NCBI RefSeq assembly: GCF_004217555.1
Contig: NZ_SHKW01000003.1
Span: forward strand, 124,001 to 188,000
Length of the DNA: 64,000 nt
Source: Edaphobacter modestus
GTDB taxonomy: Bacteria; Acidobacteriota; Terriglobia; Terriglobales; Acidobacteriaceae
Reading direction: 5' to 3'
Shown: in pieces, positions 27,123 through 35,936 of the stretch
How the letters are laid out: every line of letters starts with the position of its first letter
Numbering within the stretch: position 1 is the stretch's first letter
The notes under the pieces: model-generated
Databases searched by the model: none
What the model saw: the letters and a program-made list of their open reading frames with translations, nothing else
Told to the model about the DNA's origin: nothing
Translations under genes and position numbers: made by a program

Positions 27123-28682
27123 ATGGAAAACAACAAAGGAAACTCTGTAATGGATCGTCCCTCAAACTCGGCGACGATGGGCTCATCTAATCCCGATGTC
27201 GTTCTCATCGGTGCCGGCATCATGAGCGCTACCCTTGCGGTAATCCTCAAAGAGCTCGATCCGAACCTGAAAATCGAAATCTACGAAGTACTGGGCAGCG
27301 CTGCGGAAGAAAGCACAAACGCGTGGAACAATGCCGGCACCGGCCACGCAGCGCTTTGCGAATTGAACTATACCCCACAGCACGCCGATGGCAGCATCGA
27401 CATTTCAAAGGCTCTGGAGGTCAACACCGAGTTCGATCTCTCCCGTCAACTCTGGGCCTACCTGGTGAAAAAGGGAGCGATCCGAGACCCTCAGTCCTTT
27501 ATTCATCCCGTGCCCCACTTCAGCTTCGTACGGGGGGAGGAGAATCGCGCCTTTCTCAAGAAGCGCTTTGCGGCGCTTTCGAGCCATCCTCTTTACTACG
27601 GAATGGAATATTCGGAGGACAAGAAACAGATTGAGCAATGGCTCCCACTGGTCATGGAAGGGCGTGATCCTGACGATGTGGTCACAGCCACCCGGATGGT
27701 GACCGGTACGGACGTGGATTATGGTGCGCTTACTAAAGACCTTCTTGATTCACTCCGTGGGCGAGATGGATTTGCCATTCATTTTTTCAATCGAGTGCAG
27801 GATCTGCAACGTGATGGGAATCTGTGGAGTTTGCAAATCAGGGACGAAACGAGCGGCGAGCAGCGGACCGTTCAAGCCAAGTTCGTTTTTATCGGTGCCG
27901 GCGGCGGATCCCTGCGTCTGTTGCAGAAATCCGGCATTCCCGAGGGGCGGGGCTACGGCGGATTTCCAGTAAGCGGGATTTGGCTCCGTTGCGATCGTCC
28001 TGATGTTTCTTCTCGTCACCACGCTAAGGTTTACGGCAAGGCTTCGGTGGGATCCCCTCCGATGTCGGTACCCCATCTCGACACTCGCCATATCGACGGA
28101 AAGGTTTCCTTGCTTTTCGGTCCTTACGCTGGCTTTTCAACAAAGTTCCTCAAGCATGGGTCCTATCTCGATCTCTTCGGCTCCATTGATCCTGAAAACA
28201 TTCTGCCGTTGATGGCTGTCGGCATGAGTAACCTGGCTCTCGAAGAGTATCTGGTAGGTCAGCTTCTGGAGTCTTCGGGAGAGCGCTTCGCTGCACTCCG
28301 CGAATACTTTCCGAATGCAAGGGAAGAAGACTGGAGCGTCGAGGTAGCTGGACAACGTGTGCAGGTTATCAAGAAAGATCCGACACACGGTGGCGTCCTG
28401 CAATTCGGAACAGAACTCATTGCCGCATCGGACCGCTCCATTGTTGCGTTGCTAGGTGCCTCGCCTGGCGCCTCAACTGCAGTCTGGATCATGCTTCAAA
28501 TCATTGAGCATAACTTTCCGCAAGAATTGAGGACTGAAGGATGGGAGGCCAAATTGAAAGAGATGATTCCTTCAGTCGGTCAATCGCTTATCGAGAATGC
28601 GGCTCTTTGCCAGCAGTTACGGGCCGAAACAGCGGTTATTTTGAACATCAACAGCATAACCACTAAAGGAGAAGGAAAATGA
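27123..28682 (+). CDS. mqo: malate:quinone oxidoreductase
   Basis: A 519-residue FAD enzyme that oxidises L-malate to oxaloacetate and passes electrons to membrane quinones. The N-terminal nucleotide-binding motif VVLIGAGIMSATLAVILKEL is followed by the Mqo signature NNAGTGHAALCELNYTP, then HPVPHFSFVRG, DVDYGALTK, and the C-terminal ALLGASPGASTAVWIML. Length is right for the family. No membrane helix is expected; it is peripheral. ATG follows AAGGAG, and the next cupin gene overlaps its stop (ATGA). With fumC upstream, fumarate could be taken to oxaloacetate without NAD, feeding the quinone pool used by the cydAB oxidase encoded just downstream. Confidence 0.93.
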   Translation: MENNKGNSVMDRPSNSATMGSSNPDVVLIGAGIMSATLAVILKELDPNLKIEIYEVLGSAAEESTNAWNNAGTGHAALCELNYTPQHADGSIDISKALEVNTEFDLSRQLWAYLVKKGAIRDPQSFIHPVPHFSFVRGEENRAFLKKRFAALSSHPLYYGMEYSEDKKQIEQWLPLVMEGRDPDDVVTATRMVTGTDVDYGALTKDLLDSLRGRDGFAIHFFNRVQDLQRDGNLWSLQIRDETSGEQRTVQAKFVFIGAGGGSLRLLQKSGIPEGRGYGGFPVSGIWLRCDRPDVSSRHHAKVYGKASVGSPPMSVPHLDTRHIDGKVSLLFGPYAGFSTKFLKHGSYLDLFGSIDPENILPLMAVGMSNLALEEYLVGQLLESSGERFAALREYFPNAREEDWSVEVAGQRVQVIKKDPTHGGVLQFGTELIAASDRSIVALLGASPGASTAVWIMLQIIEHNFPQELRTEGWEAKLKEMIPSVGQSLIENAALCQQLRAETAVILNINSITTKGEGK

Positions 28683-29041
28683 TTCGAGCATACCGGCTGT
28701 ACACAGGTCCTGAGGGAGATTCCCATGTGGTACGAGGGACCGTAAATGAAGGTGCATTAGTGGATGTGAAAACAATCCACTTCAAGGAAACGGCAGCACA
28801 TTCCTCCTATGACTGGCATAACGATCCAACTCCGCAGTATGTAATTACATTGAGCGGCATACTCGAATTTGCGACCGTTGGCGGCGAGACTTTTACGATT
28901 CATCCGGGCGATGTCCTCGTGGCAGAAGACCACACAGGTTCGGGTCATAAATGGCGTTTGATCAATGACGAGCCTTGGAAGCGAGCGTACGTGATCTTCA
29001 AAGAAGGCGCGGATCATCAGTTCACGCCCGATAAGGCGTGA
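28679..29041 (+). CDS. small cupin protein
   Basis: A 120-residue single-domain cupin. Motif 1 is near HSSYDWHNDPTPQYVITLSG and motif 2 near IHPGDVLVAEDHTGSGHKWR. The start ATG overlaps the mqo stop by 4 bp, so the two are translationally coupled. That suggests a role tied to malate or organic-acid metabolism, though the family is too diverse for a function call. No signal peptide or DNA-binding domain is present. A 126-bp gap then precedes cydA. Confidence 0.72.
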   Translation: MIRAYRLYTGPEGDSHVVRGTVNEGALVDVKTIHFKETAAHSSYDWHNDPTPQYVITLSGILEFATVGGETFTIHPGDVLVAEDHTGSGHKWRLINDEPWKRAYVIFKEGADHQFTPDKA

Positions 29042-29167
29042 GACTCGTGGATGGAACACAACTGGCAGTGTAGGTAAGCTGCTGTATTCTCTTGCATCAA
29101 CTGTGCTAGGGAGCGTCGCGAATGAATTACAGGTACGCCCGGCCAGGGCGATTATTGGAGCAGCGAT

Positions 29168-30496
29168 ATGGATAACTTGCTTGCGGCACGTTCCCAGATG
29201 GGCATGTCTTTAGCTTTCCACATCATCTTTGCGACGATTGGCGTTTCGTTGCCCTTAATGATGACCATCGCCGAATGGCGGTGGAGGTCTACAGGTGATC
29301 CGGCCTACCTTTTACTTGCAAAGCGCTGGGCGAAGGGGACAACCATCCTCTTCGCCGTCGGCGCTGTCTCCGGTACTGTCTTGTCCTTCGAACTCGGTCT
29401 CTTGTGGCCGCGGTTCATGCAGTACGCAGGCGCCGTGATCGGAATGCCTTTTTCACTGGAAGGGTTCGCCTTTTTTACCGAGGCAATCTTTCTCGGGATT
29501 TACCTGTATGGCTGGAACCGGGTGCCGGGATGGTTTCACCTTCTCTCGGGCGTCATCGTGGCAATCAGCGGTGTCCTTTCCGCAATATTCGTCACCCTTG
29601 TGAACGGCTGGATGAATACGCCAACAGGCTTCGATATGGTGGCTGGAAAGTTCGAGAACATTCATCCGTTTGTTGCAATGCTCAATCCGGCAGGGATTCC
29701 GGAAGCCGTACACATGGTCTTAGCGGCGTATACCGCAGCAGGCTTTGCGACAGCCGGCATTCATGGATGGCTCCTCCTTCGGCGCGGTCGAAATCGATTC
29801 GATGAGGTAGCAATCGGAATCGCCTTGCTGGTTGGTGGTGTAGCAGTTCTTGTTCAAGGTGTAAGTGGGGACGCACTAGCCCGCATGGTCGCGGCGAGGC
29901 AACCGATGAAGCTTGCCTCGCTCGAAGGTCAATTCCAAACCGAGACCGGCGCACCGCTGCGCATCGGCGGAATTCCTTTTCCTGATGAACGCGAAACCAA
30001 GTATGCCATTGAGATACCGCACGGACTGAGCCTTTTTGGGTTTCATAAATACAATGCGCTGATCAAAGGACTTGACCAGGAGCCACAGTCAGACTGGCCG
30101 AACGTGCGGATTGTCCACATCTGCTTTCAGATCATGGTCGGCTGTGGGAGCCTATTGTCCCTCTTTGCTCTTGCAGGAGGATGGCTAGTCTGGACGAGAC
30201 GTCCGTTGACCGAGCACACGAGGTTCATCAAGGCACTCGTTCTCGTCAGCCCGCTTGGTTTTGTAGCTCTGGAGGCGGGATGGATGGTGACGGAGTTAGG
30301 CCGTCAGCCCTGGATCGTCTATCACCTCATGCGCACCAAAGATGCAGTGACTTCGATGCCGAACGTAACGATCACCTTCTCGGTGATGACAGCGCTATAT
30401 GTGATTCTTGGAGTCCTCGTTGTCTGGCTATTGAGCAGGCATGTCATCGCAGCGCCGGAGACAAAGCAGATCGAACATCCGGAGGTTCTCGTATGA
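29168..30496 (+). CDS. cydA: cytochrome bd-type quinol oxidase subunit I
   Basis: A 442-residue, nine-helix membrane protein that oxidises quinol and reduces oxygen with hemes b558, b595 and d. The N-terminal GMSLAFHIIFATIGVSLPLM has the conserved heme-ligand His. EGFAFFTEAIFLGIYLYGWN holds the conserved glutamates of the proton path, and VTELGRQPWIVYHLMRTKDA carries the GRQPW motif. The Q-loop (about residues 235-300) is short, as in cyanide-insensitive CioA-type oxidases. It starts after TTGGAGC and overlaps cydB by 4 bp. It is the head of cydA-cydB-budA-alsS. A broken second cydA lies at 3855-4250. Confidence 0.93.
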   Translation: MDNLLAARSQMGMSLAFHIIFATIGVSLPLMMTIAEWRWRSTGDPAYLLLAKRWAKGTTILFAVGAVSGTVLSFELGLLWPRFMQYAGAVIGMPFSLEGFAFFTEAIFLGIYLYGWNRVPGWFHLLSGVIVAISGVLSAIFVTLVNGWMNTPTGFDMVAGKFENIHPFVAMLNPAGIPEAVHMVLAAYTAAGFATAGIHGWLLLRRGRNRFDEVAIGIALLVGGVAVLVQGVSGDALARMVAARQPMKLASLEGQFQTETGAPLRIGGIPFPDERETKYAIEIPHGLSLFGFHKYNALIKGLDQEPQSDWPNVRIVHICFQIMVGCGSLLSLFALAGGWLVWTRRPLTEHTRFIKALVLVSPLGFVALEAGWMVTELGRQPWIVYHLMRTKDAVTSMPNVTITFSVMTALYVILGVLVVWLLSRHVIAAPETKQIEHPEVLV

Positions 30497-31551
30497 ACGT
30501 ATCTGTAATCCTTGCGGCGATTATGCTGATCTCGCTGGTGATCTACTCCCTGCTCGGCGGAGCTGACTACGGCGCGGGCTTTTGGGATCTAGTCTGCTCT
30601 GGACCGCGAAAGCAGGGTCAGCGCGACCTGATTGCGAAGGCGATCCAGCCTGTATGGGAGACCAACCACATCTGGTTGATCCTGCTTGTCGTCCTGATGT
30701 TTTCCGGCTTCGCGCCGGCTTTCAGCGCGATCAGCGTAGCACTTGCTGTACCGGTCTTCCTGATTCTCCTCGGAATCGTTCTGCGCGGCTCGTCCTACGT
30801 GTTCCGGGCCTACTTCACCGGAAGCGTTCGGACGCAGCTCTATTGGGGCAAGATTTTTTCAATATCAAGCAGTCTTACGCCACTCTTCCTTGGGATCGTG
30901 ATTGGGGCAACCTCCATTGATAACGTTCGCGTGAATGACGGAATCAGCGAGAACGGTTTCCTCAGAGCGTGGTTCCATCCGTTTCCGCTGGTCGTTGGTG
31001 TGCTTTCGCTTTCACTGTTCGCTTATCTATCGGCCTGTTATCTTACCGTCGAGACCGATGACCCGGCACTTCAGAATGACTTCAGGAGCCGGGCCTTGTT
31101 CTCTGGGTTTGTCTCGATGCTTGTGGCATTCGCCACCTACGCCCTCGCTGGGAATTTCGCCTTGGAAATACGGAACGGCCTGTCTCGCGCTCCCTATGTC
31201 TGGCTGGTCGAGGCTGGCGCCGCCATCGCGGCATTGGTTGCCTTCCAGGCGCTCTGGTCGCGCAGCTATCCCCGTGCACGCATAGCCGCGGCAGCCCAGG
31301 TCGGGCTCATCGTAATCGGCTGGGGCCTTGCCCAGTATCCCTATCTCGTCCGGCCCGAACTCACGATCTTCAATAGCGCCTCTCCACCGAACATTCTCGT
31401 GGATATCGAGATCGCCGTCGCATTGGGCGCCGTGATTCTGATTCCTTCGCTTGTCCTGCTACTTCTCATCTTCAAAAGGGATGGGAAATTGAACTCAGCC
31501 AGCGTCGATAAAACTGTCTCGGAAGCTTTCACCCGCGGAGAACTCTTATGA
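30493..31551 (+). CDS. cydB: cytochrome bd-type quinol oxidase subunit II
   Basis: A 352-residue membrane partner of CydA with about eight helices. The opening MNVSVILAAIMLISLVIYSL, then GGADYGAGFWDLV and QPVWETNHIWLI, is the CydB hallmark, and a second internal half starts near residue 180. I take ATG 30493, which overlaps the cydA stop; the open frame reaches further upstream but inside cydA. The stop overlaps the budA start (ATGATG), so translation is coupled across all four genes. No cydX-like small ORF is seen between. Confidence 0.92.
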   Translation: MNVSVILAAIMLISLVIYSLLGGADYGAGFWDLVCSGPRKQGQRDLIAKAIQPVWETNHIWLILLVVLMFSGFAPAFSAISVALAVPVFLILLGIVLRGSSYVFRAYFTGSVRTQLYWGKIFSISSSLTPLFLGIVIGATSIDNVRVNDGISENGFLRAWFHPFPLVVGVLSLSLFAYLSACYLTVETDDPALQNDFRSRALFSGFVSMLVAFATYALAGNFALEIRNGLSRAPYVWLVEAGAAIAALVAFQALWSRSYPRARIAAAAQVGLIVIGWGLAQYPYLVRPELTIFNSASPPNILVDIEIAVALGAVILIPSLVLLLLIFKRDGKLNSASVDKTVSEAFTRGELL

Positions 31552-32387
31552 TGCTTGTCCCAATTTCTAAACCCTTGCAGCGCGCACTTGAAGCATTATC
31601 CAACGAGACGGGAGAGCCTATCCCACAACTCGTGGCGGACGCGCTCTCTCATGGCCTCGGCATACCGGTGCACACGCTCTTCCAGGTCTCAACGTCGGGG
31701 GCTCTTGTACAAGGGATCTACGAACGGGCCGTCTCCAGCACCTTCCTGCTGAACTATGGTGATTTCGGGCTTGGCACCTTCGACAATCTCGATGGTGAGA
31801 TGGTTGTGCTGGATGGGGTCATCTATCAGGTGCGTAGCGATGGCACCGTTAACAAGATCGTCGACGAGACAGGAACGCCCTTCGCCATTGTTGTAAAGTT
31901 TGCAGCGGATCAAGACCAGACAATCGCAAGTGCATCGAGCTTCGAGGAACTCAGGGCCATCTGCGACAGGTATCGGGATTCTGACAATCTCTTCTATGCA
32001 TTTCGCATTGATGGTCACTTTGACCACATCCACACTCGCGCCATGAAAGCCACCCCGAAAGGTCTGCCTTTGGCCAAAGCCGCAGCGATCCAGCCAGAGT
32101 TCGATTTCAGGGACATCCGCGGGACACTCGTCGGGATATGGGCTCCGCAATTCGCGAGCGCCTTCAATGTAGTGGGATACCACTTCCACTTCCTCTCCGA
32201 GGACCGGACGAAGGGAGGCCATCTGCTTGAGTGCAGCGGCACGAACCTTCGAGTCCGAGTGGAGAAGCTGAACGACTTCCATCTGTCCCTTCCTGAGTCT
32301 GAGGAGTTCCTGAGAGCCGACCTCACAAAAGATCCTTCAAAGGATCTCGCCTACGCTGAACAACCCCACAAAAAGGAAAACGTCTAA
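31548..32387 (+). CDS. budA: alpha-acetolactate decarboxylase
   Basis: A 279-residue enzyme converting acetolactate to acetoin and CO2. Motifs: LVQGIYERAVSS near residue 50, YGDFGLGTFDNLDGEMVVLD, FDFRDIRGTLVGIWAPQFA, and the zinc site GYHFHFLSEDRTKGGHLL with the His ligands. The N-terminus (about 40 residues) is longer than in BudA of enterics and contains LSNETGEPIPQLVADALSHG, which resembles a small ligand or regulatory segment. It overlaps cydB by 4 bp and alsS by 1 bp (TAATG). Placement inside a bd oxidase operon implies acetoin overflow under low oxygen or acid stress. Confidence 0.92.
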   Translation: MMLVPISKPLQRALEALSNETGEPIPQLVADALSHGLGIPVHTLFQVSTSGALVQGIYERAVSSTFLLNYGDFGLGTFDNLDGEMVVLDGVIYQVRSDGTVNKIVDETGTPFAIVVKFAADQDQTIASASSFEELRAICDRYRDSDNLFYAFRIDGHFDHIHTRAMKATPKGLPLAKAAAIQPEFDFRDIRGTLVGIWAPQFASAFNVVGYHFHFLSEDRTKGGHLLECSGTNLRVRVEKLNDFHLSLPESEEFLRADLTKDPSKDLAYAEQPHKKENV

Positions 32388-34063
32388 TGTCCAACGAACC
32401 GAAACACAGTGAGCCCACCGGTGCAGATATCGTCGTCAAAACACTTGAACAACAGGGTGTGAAATGGGTCTTCGGGATTCCAGGCGCGAAGATCGACAAG
32501 GTCTTCGATACCCTTGCTGACTCCTCTATCCAAACTGTTGTCTGCCGGCACGAGCAGAACGCCGCGTTTATTGCTGGCGGTATCGGGCGTATGACGGGCA
32601 AAGCCGGCGTGGCGATCGGCACTTCTGGGCCAGGTGTCTCGAATCTCGTCACTGGACTGGCGACCGCGAACACAGAAGGTGATCCGATGATCGCTCTCGG
32701 TGGCGCCGTACCTGTGGCTGACAGATTGAAGAAGACTCATCAGTCGCTGGACAATGCCAATCTTTGCAGGCCTGTGACGAAGTTCAGCGCGGAAGTGGAC
32801 TCCCCCGAGTCTGTCTCGGAAGTTCTGATCAGTGCGTTCCGCAGCGCTGAGTCCGGCCGGCCAGGCGCCGCCTTCGTGAGCCTTCCCACAGACATCATGG
32901 CGGCGCCCGCCAAATGCGGCGTTATTACTCCTCCCACGCACTCTGCGGCAGGTCCCGCAGACTCTGCCGCTGTCAAGGAAGCTGCTCGCCTTATCAATCA
33001 AGCGAAGAGACCAGTGGTACTCCTTGGCCTCCTGGCAAGCAAACCTGAGAATGCAGCTGCAATTCATGAATTGATCGCCAGCAGAAAACTTCCGGTTGTT
33101 GGGACATTCCAGGCCGCGGGCGCGATCTCGGCAAATCTGTTCAGTAGCTTTAGTGGACGTGTCGGTCAGCTTAATAATCAACCAGCGGACAAGATCCTCG
33201 CCGCGGGAGACCTGGTGATCACGATTGGGTACGACTCCGTCGAATACTGGCCATCCATTTGGAATAAAGGAAATAAGCGCGCCATCGTACATCTGGATTT
33301 GCTTCCAGCCGATATCGACAACTCCTATAGCCCGGCGGTTGAGCTGATTGGAGATATCGCGGCGACGATTCGGCTATTAACGCCTCTGATCTCGCACTCT
33401 GCCCCCGATGCAGTCATCAAGGAATTGCTCGACAAGATCGCGGAAGCTCGTCAGGAGTTGGCACGATCCTCTGCGGCGATGAACGGAACTCCAATCCATC
33501 CACTAAGGCTCGTCTCTGAACTACAAAACCTTCTCACGCCTGATACCACGCTTTGCCTGGACATGGGTTCCTTCCATCTTTGGATGGCAAGACACCTCTA
33601 TAGCTTCCGATCGCGACAGATGCTCATCAGCAACGGTCAACAGACACTCGGAGTCGCACTTCCGTGGGCTATCGCAGCCACGCTCGTTCGCCCAGCCGAA
33701 AAGGTGTTGTCGATCTCCGGCGACGGTGGTTTCCTGTTTTCGGGTATGGAGCTTGAGACTGCCGTGCGGCTCCAGTCCCACCTTGTTCACATGATCTGGA
33801 TCGATGGCACCTACAACATGGTCGCCGTCCAGGAAGAACAGAAGTACGGCCACCCCTCGGGCACAACGTTCGGCCCGATTGATCCCGTAAAGTATGCGGA
33901 GTCGTTCGGAGCCCATGGTTTCATGATTCAGTCTCCGGACCAGATCCAGGGAGTGCTTAAGCAAGCCTTCGACACTCCTGGTCCCGTACTCATCGGGGTA
34001 CACGTAGACTATCGCGACAATCACAAGCTCTTCGAGCTGGTGAATGAACGGAGTATTCACTAA
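32387..34063 (+). CDS. alsS: catabolic acetolactate synthase
   Basis: A 558-residue thiamine-diphosphate enzyme condensing two pyruvates to acetolactate. N-terminal ThDP-pyrimidine domain with GIPGAKIDKVFDTLAD and catalytic Glu in CRHEQNAAFIAGGIGRMTGK, a central domain, and a C-terminal ThDP-pyrophosphate domain with SGDGGFLFSGMELETAV and then NMVAVQEEQKYG. The motif wording matches AlsS/BudB rather than the biosynthetic IlvB, and no regulatory small subunit follows. It is the last gene of the cydAB-budA-alsS unit, starting in the budA stop. Confidence 0.92.
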   Translation: MSNEPKHSEPTGADIVVKTLEQQGVKWVFGIPGAKIDKVFDTLADSSIQTVVCRHEQNAAFIAGGIGRMTGKAGVAIGTSGPGVSNLVTGLATANTEGDPMIALGGAVPVADRLKKTHQSLDNANLCRPVTKFSAEVDSPESVSEVLISAFRSAESGRPGAAFVSLPTDIMAAPAKCGVITPPTHSAAGPADSAAVKEAARLINQAKRPVVLLGLLASKPENAAAIHELIASRKLPVVGTFQAAGAISANLFSSFSGRVGQLNNQPADKILAAGDLVITIGYDSVEYWPSIWNKGNKRAIVHLDLLPADIDNSYSPAVELIGDIAATIRLLTPLISHSAPDAVIKELLDKIAEARQELARSSAAMNGTPIHPLRLVSELQNLLTPDTTLCLDMGSFHLWMARHLYSFRSRQMLISNGQQTLGVALPWAIAATLVRPAEKVLSISGDGGFLFSGMELETAVRLQSHLVHMIWIDGTYNMVAVQEEQKYGHPSGTTFGPIDPVKYAESFGAHGFMIQSPDQIQGVLKQAFDTPGPVLIGVHVDYRDNHKLFELVNERSIH

Positions 34064-34132
34064 TGCCTGAGGGGACTACTCAGACGAGCAGTTCCGGTCG
34101 GGGCATTCACAACTAACGGAGCTACTCCGCCG

Positions 34133-34252
34133 ATGAGTACACAATCTCAAAAACGGACGAAACGAGATATTAAGAAGTTTCAGCGCACTGGATCGACCCG
34201 CCACAACAACGGAGTTGGTTCCTATTCGAGGCCCAAACGTGAGGCTTTATAG
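34133..34252 (+). CDS. possible 39-residue basic peptide
   Basis: An ATG-led frame rich in Lys, Arg, Ser and Thr (MSTQSQKRTKRDIKKFQRTG at the N-terminus), 70 bp after alsS, with a weak CGGAG upstream. No family is recognised. The rest of 34253-34576 shows no clear gene; a plus-strand frame reading MTKQAAEALTEPYGTKPIAV at 34464-34538 could be the tail of a lost gene, perhaps an integrase, but this is not firm. Confidence 0.2.
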   Translation: MSTQSQKRTKRDIKKFQRTGSTRHNNGVGSYSRPKREAL

Positions 34253-34576
34253 AGTTTCTCGTTGAGGACCCAGTAAACCACCGGGAAAGCAGAGTACAAA
34301 AGAGCAAGAGAATACATAATGACCATTCTCACGGGAGAAGCATCGCAGTACAACGACGAAAAAAGAATTCAGACCGGAAGGATAGTTATAATTCCAGCTG
34401 GCTCTTTGTGTATGCTAGTCAGCAAGGAAAAGGGCCAACGGCACGTATGGTGTATGACCAAAGTATGACCAAACAAGCTGCGGAGGCCCTCACGGAACCA
34501 TATGGAACCAAACCAATCGCAGTGACTAAGTATTTGTAAACACAGAAACGGCACGCCTTACTTGACTCTTGAAAAG

Positions 34577-34633
34577 GTCTCAAAATCCGTCGGAAGCAAT
34601 TCCATGGGGGTTCGATTCCCCCTCCCGGCACCA
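34577..34633 (+). other. 3' fragment of a tRNA-Leu gene (putative attachment-site scar)
   Basis: From the anticodon loop (CTCAAAA, a CAA anticodon) through a variable arm and a perfect T-arm (GGGGGTTCGATTCCCCC) to an acceptor strand ending CCCGGCACCA, this reads as the 3' half of tRNA-Leu. The upstream part does not form the other half: no matching TGCCGGGA acceptor strand or D-arm is present, and the 5' anticodon strand pairs poorly. Tyrosine recombinases commonly target this end of tRNA genes, so this is probably an att duplicate at the edge of an integrated block. From here to 34994 (360 bp) I see no gene. Confidence 0.6.
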
Positions 34634-34994
34634 TCTAACCTATTTGTTTGCAATATGTTACAGGGGAGGGAACTGTCGGAAGCCGATCCTCCGGTACAAA
34701 TACGGTACACTGCGCATCCAATGTATTTTCAAGACCTTACGGTTTTCGAAAGTATGGCTTGGGGGCAGCCATCTATATATAGATATAGATTGCCCTTACA
34801 TACGCTCGATTACGGAGTGCGCAGCGGATAAAGTGTCCGCCCCAGCGGCAAAAAACCGAGGGCATCTACGTGATGGAGCGAACGTTCAAGGTGAGTTCGA
34901 TTTCAAGAGACGGACTTGATCACTGCGACTTTGCTCAGCCCGGTCTGAAGTCAACAGTTGAATGGGAAGGTGCGGCGTCGAGAAACGGCCTGCC

Positions 34995-35636
34995 TTACCT
35001 TCGCCTCTCTTTTGTAGACCGCTCGTCCTCGGACAAAACGCTTCCCAGGTACAGCGTCAGGGCCTTCTTATATTCTGCGATGATCAGAAGCTTCTCCTTC
35101 GGAGCTGCTTCCGCGTAGAGCGTTGTCATGCCTTTGACCATCTGGAGGGTGATATTTGCGGCCAACATGGCCTTTTCGCTGGTGAGCGATGGGTCCTTCG
35201 CTCTAAAGGCGTTCGCGATAGCAACGCGTAAAGCCCTGCGCGCAGCCGGATCCCGAGAAAAACGGATCGGCGCGGCCAGTAACTGCAGATAGGCGGGACG
35301 TTCCCTTAGGAATTCGATGACGCGTTCCAGGAACGTCTCCGCAAATGCGGTGTGGGACAGTGTCTCCGCCTGTTCAATCAAAGGCTTCCAATAAGCCTCG
35401 ACCTTCTGTGCGTATTGGTTCAAAAGAGCGAAGGCCATGGATTGCTTGTCTGGGAAATAGTGATAAAGCGTGCCAATCCCGGAACCGCTACGCTCGGCGA
35501 TAGCAGTCATCGTTGTGGCCTCATAGCCGATCTCTGCGAAGAGCACCGCTGCAACGTCCAGAAAATTCGCAAGCCGCCGTGTTGCACGCTCCTGCTGCGG
35601 CTCCACTCGGGCAGAATTTGAAACAGTCGAGGGCAT
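34995..35636 (-). CDS. TetR-family repressor, copy 1
   Basis: A 213-residue TetR-type regulator. The N-terminal HTH (residues about 22-65) contains FAEIGYEATTMTAIAERSGS and then GIGTLYHYFPDKQSMAFALL, the canonical TetR recognition region. The C-terminal helices bind an unknown ligand. It differs from copy 3 (59937-60578) at about 32 of 213 positions by eye, and copy 2 is a broken relative. Its start codon lies inside a CGAGG-type palindrome (35628-35641), so self-repression is likely. It is divergent from the ubiD-ubiX-cycloisomerase genes and shares a 300-bp intergenic with three operator-like sites. Ligand is probably an aromatic acid by context. Confidence 0.9.
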   Translation of the reverse strand: MPSTVSNSARVEPQQERATRRLANFLDVAAVLFAEIGYEATTMTAIAERSGSGIGTLYHYFPDKQSMAFALLNQYAQKVEAYWKPLIEQAETLSHTAFAETFLERVIEFLRERPAYLQLLAAPIRFSRDPAARRALRVAIANAFRAKDPSLTSEKAMLAANITLQMVKGMTTLYAEAAPKEKLLIIAEYKKALTLYLGSVLSEDERSTKERRR

Positions 35637-35790
35637 ACTCGCATTTTATGCTAATAAAGTCGAGGGTGCTGTCGCTTGCTGGAGCCGCAAATCTTCGCTT
35701 CAGCTCAACATCATGCTTGACATAAACATGTAATGGATCAAGGGTGCCAAGTGACATATCTTTTACTTCATAAAGTCGAGGATGTCCTCG
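35628..35790. promoter_or_regulatory. tetR1-ubiD intergenic leader with three operator-like palindromes
   Basis: CGAGGGCATACTCG (35628-35641, over the tetR start), CGAGGGTGCTGTCG (35661-35674) and the perfect CGAGGATGTCCTCG (35777-35790). The first two are 33 bp apart and the third is 116 bp beyond the second. Between them is a stretch with CTTGACATAAACATGTAATG that recurs in the other leaders. AAAGT precedes and AT-rich sequence follows most sites. The arrangement suits a TetR dimer array controlling divergent promoters. Confidence 0.7.
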
Positions 35791-35936
35791 GTTATTAACT
35801 CGTGATTGGCACCAACCACTCCTTACCGATAGGGCCTGCTGGACCATCAGGGCAATCTCACCGGCATCGCCTACGCAGAAATCTGACATCCGATCGAACG
35901 AGAACCAACAATGCAGCATCAAGAGGAGCAAGTTAC

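Noticed and set aside
34419..34634. Minus-strand ORF beginning MVPGGGIEPPW
   Set aside because: It is the reverse complement of the tRNA-Leu 3' end, a well-known false ORF in automated annotation.
35628..35790. CRISPR-like array because of repeated short palindromes in the leaders
   Set aside because: The repeats are 14-bp operators at fixed helical spacing with unlike flanks, no regular spacers and no cas genes.
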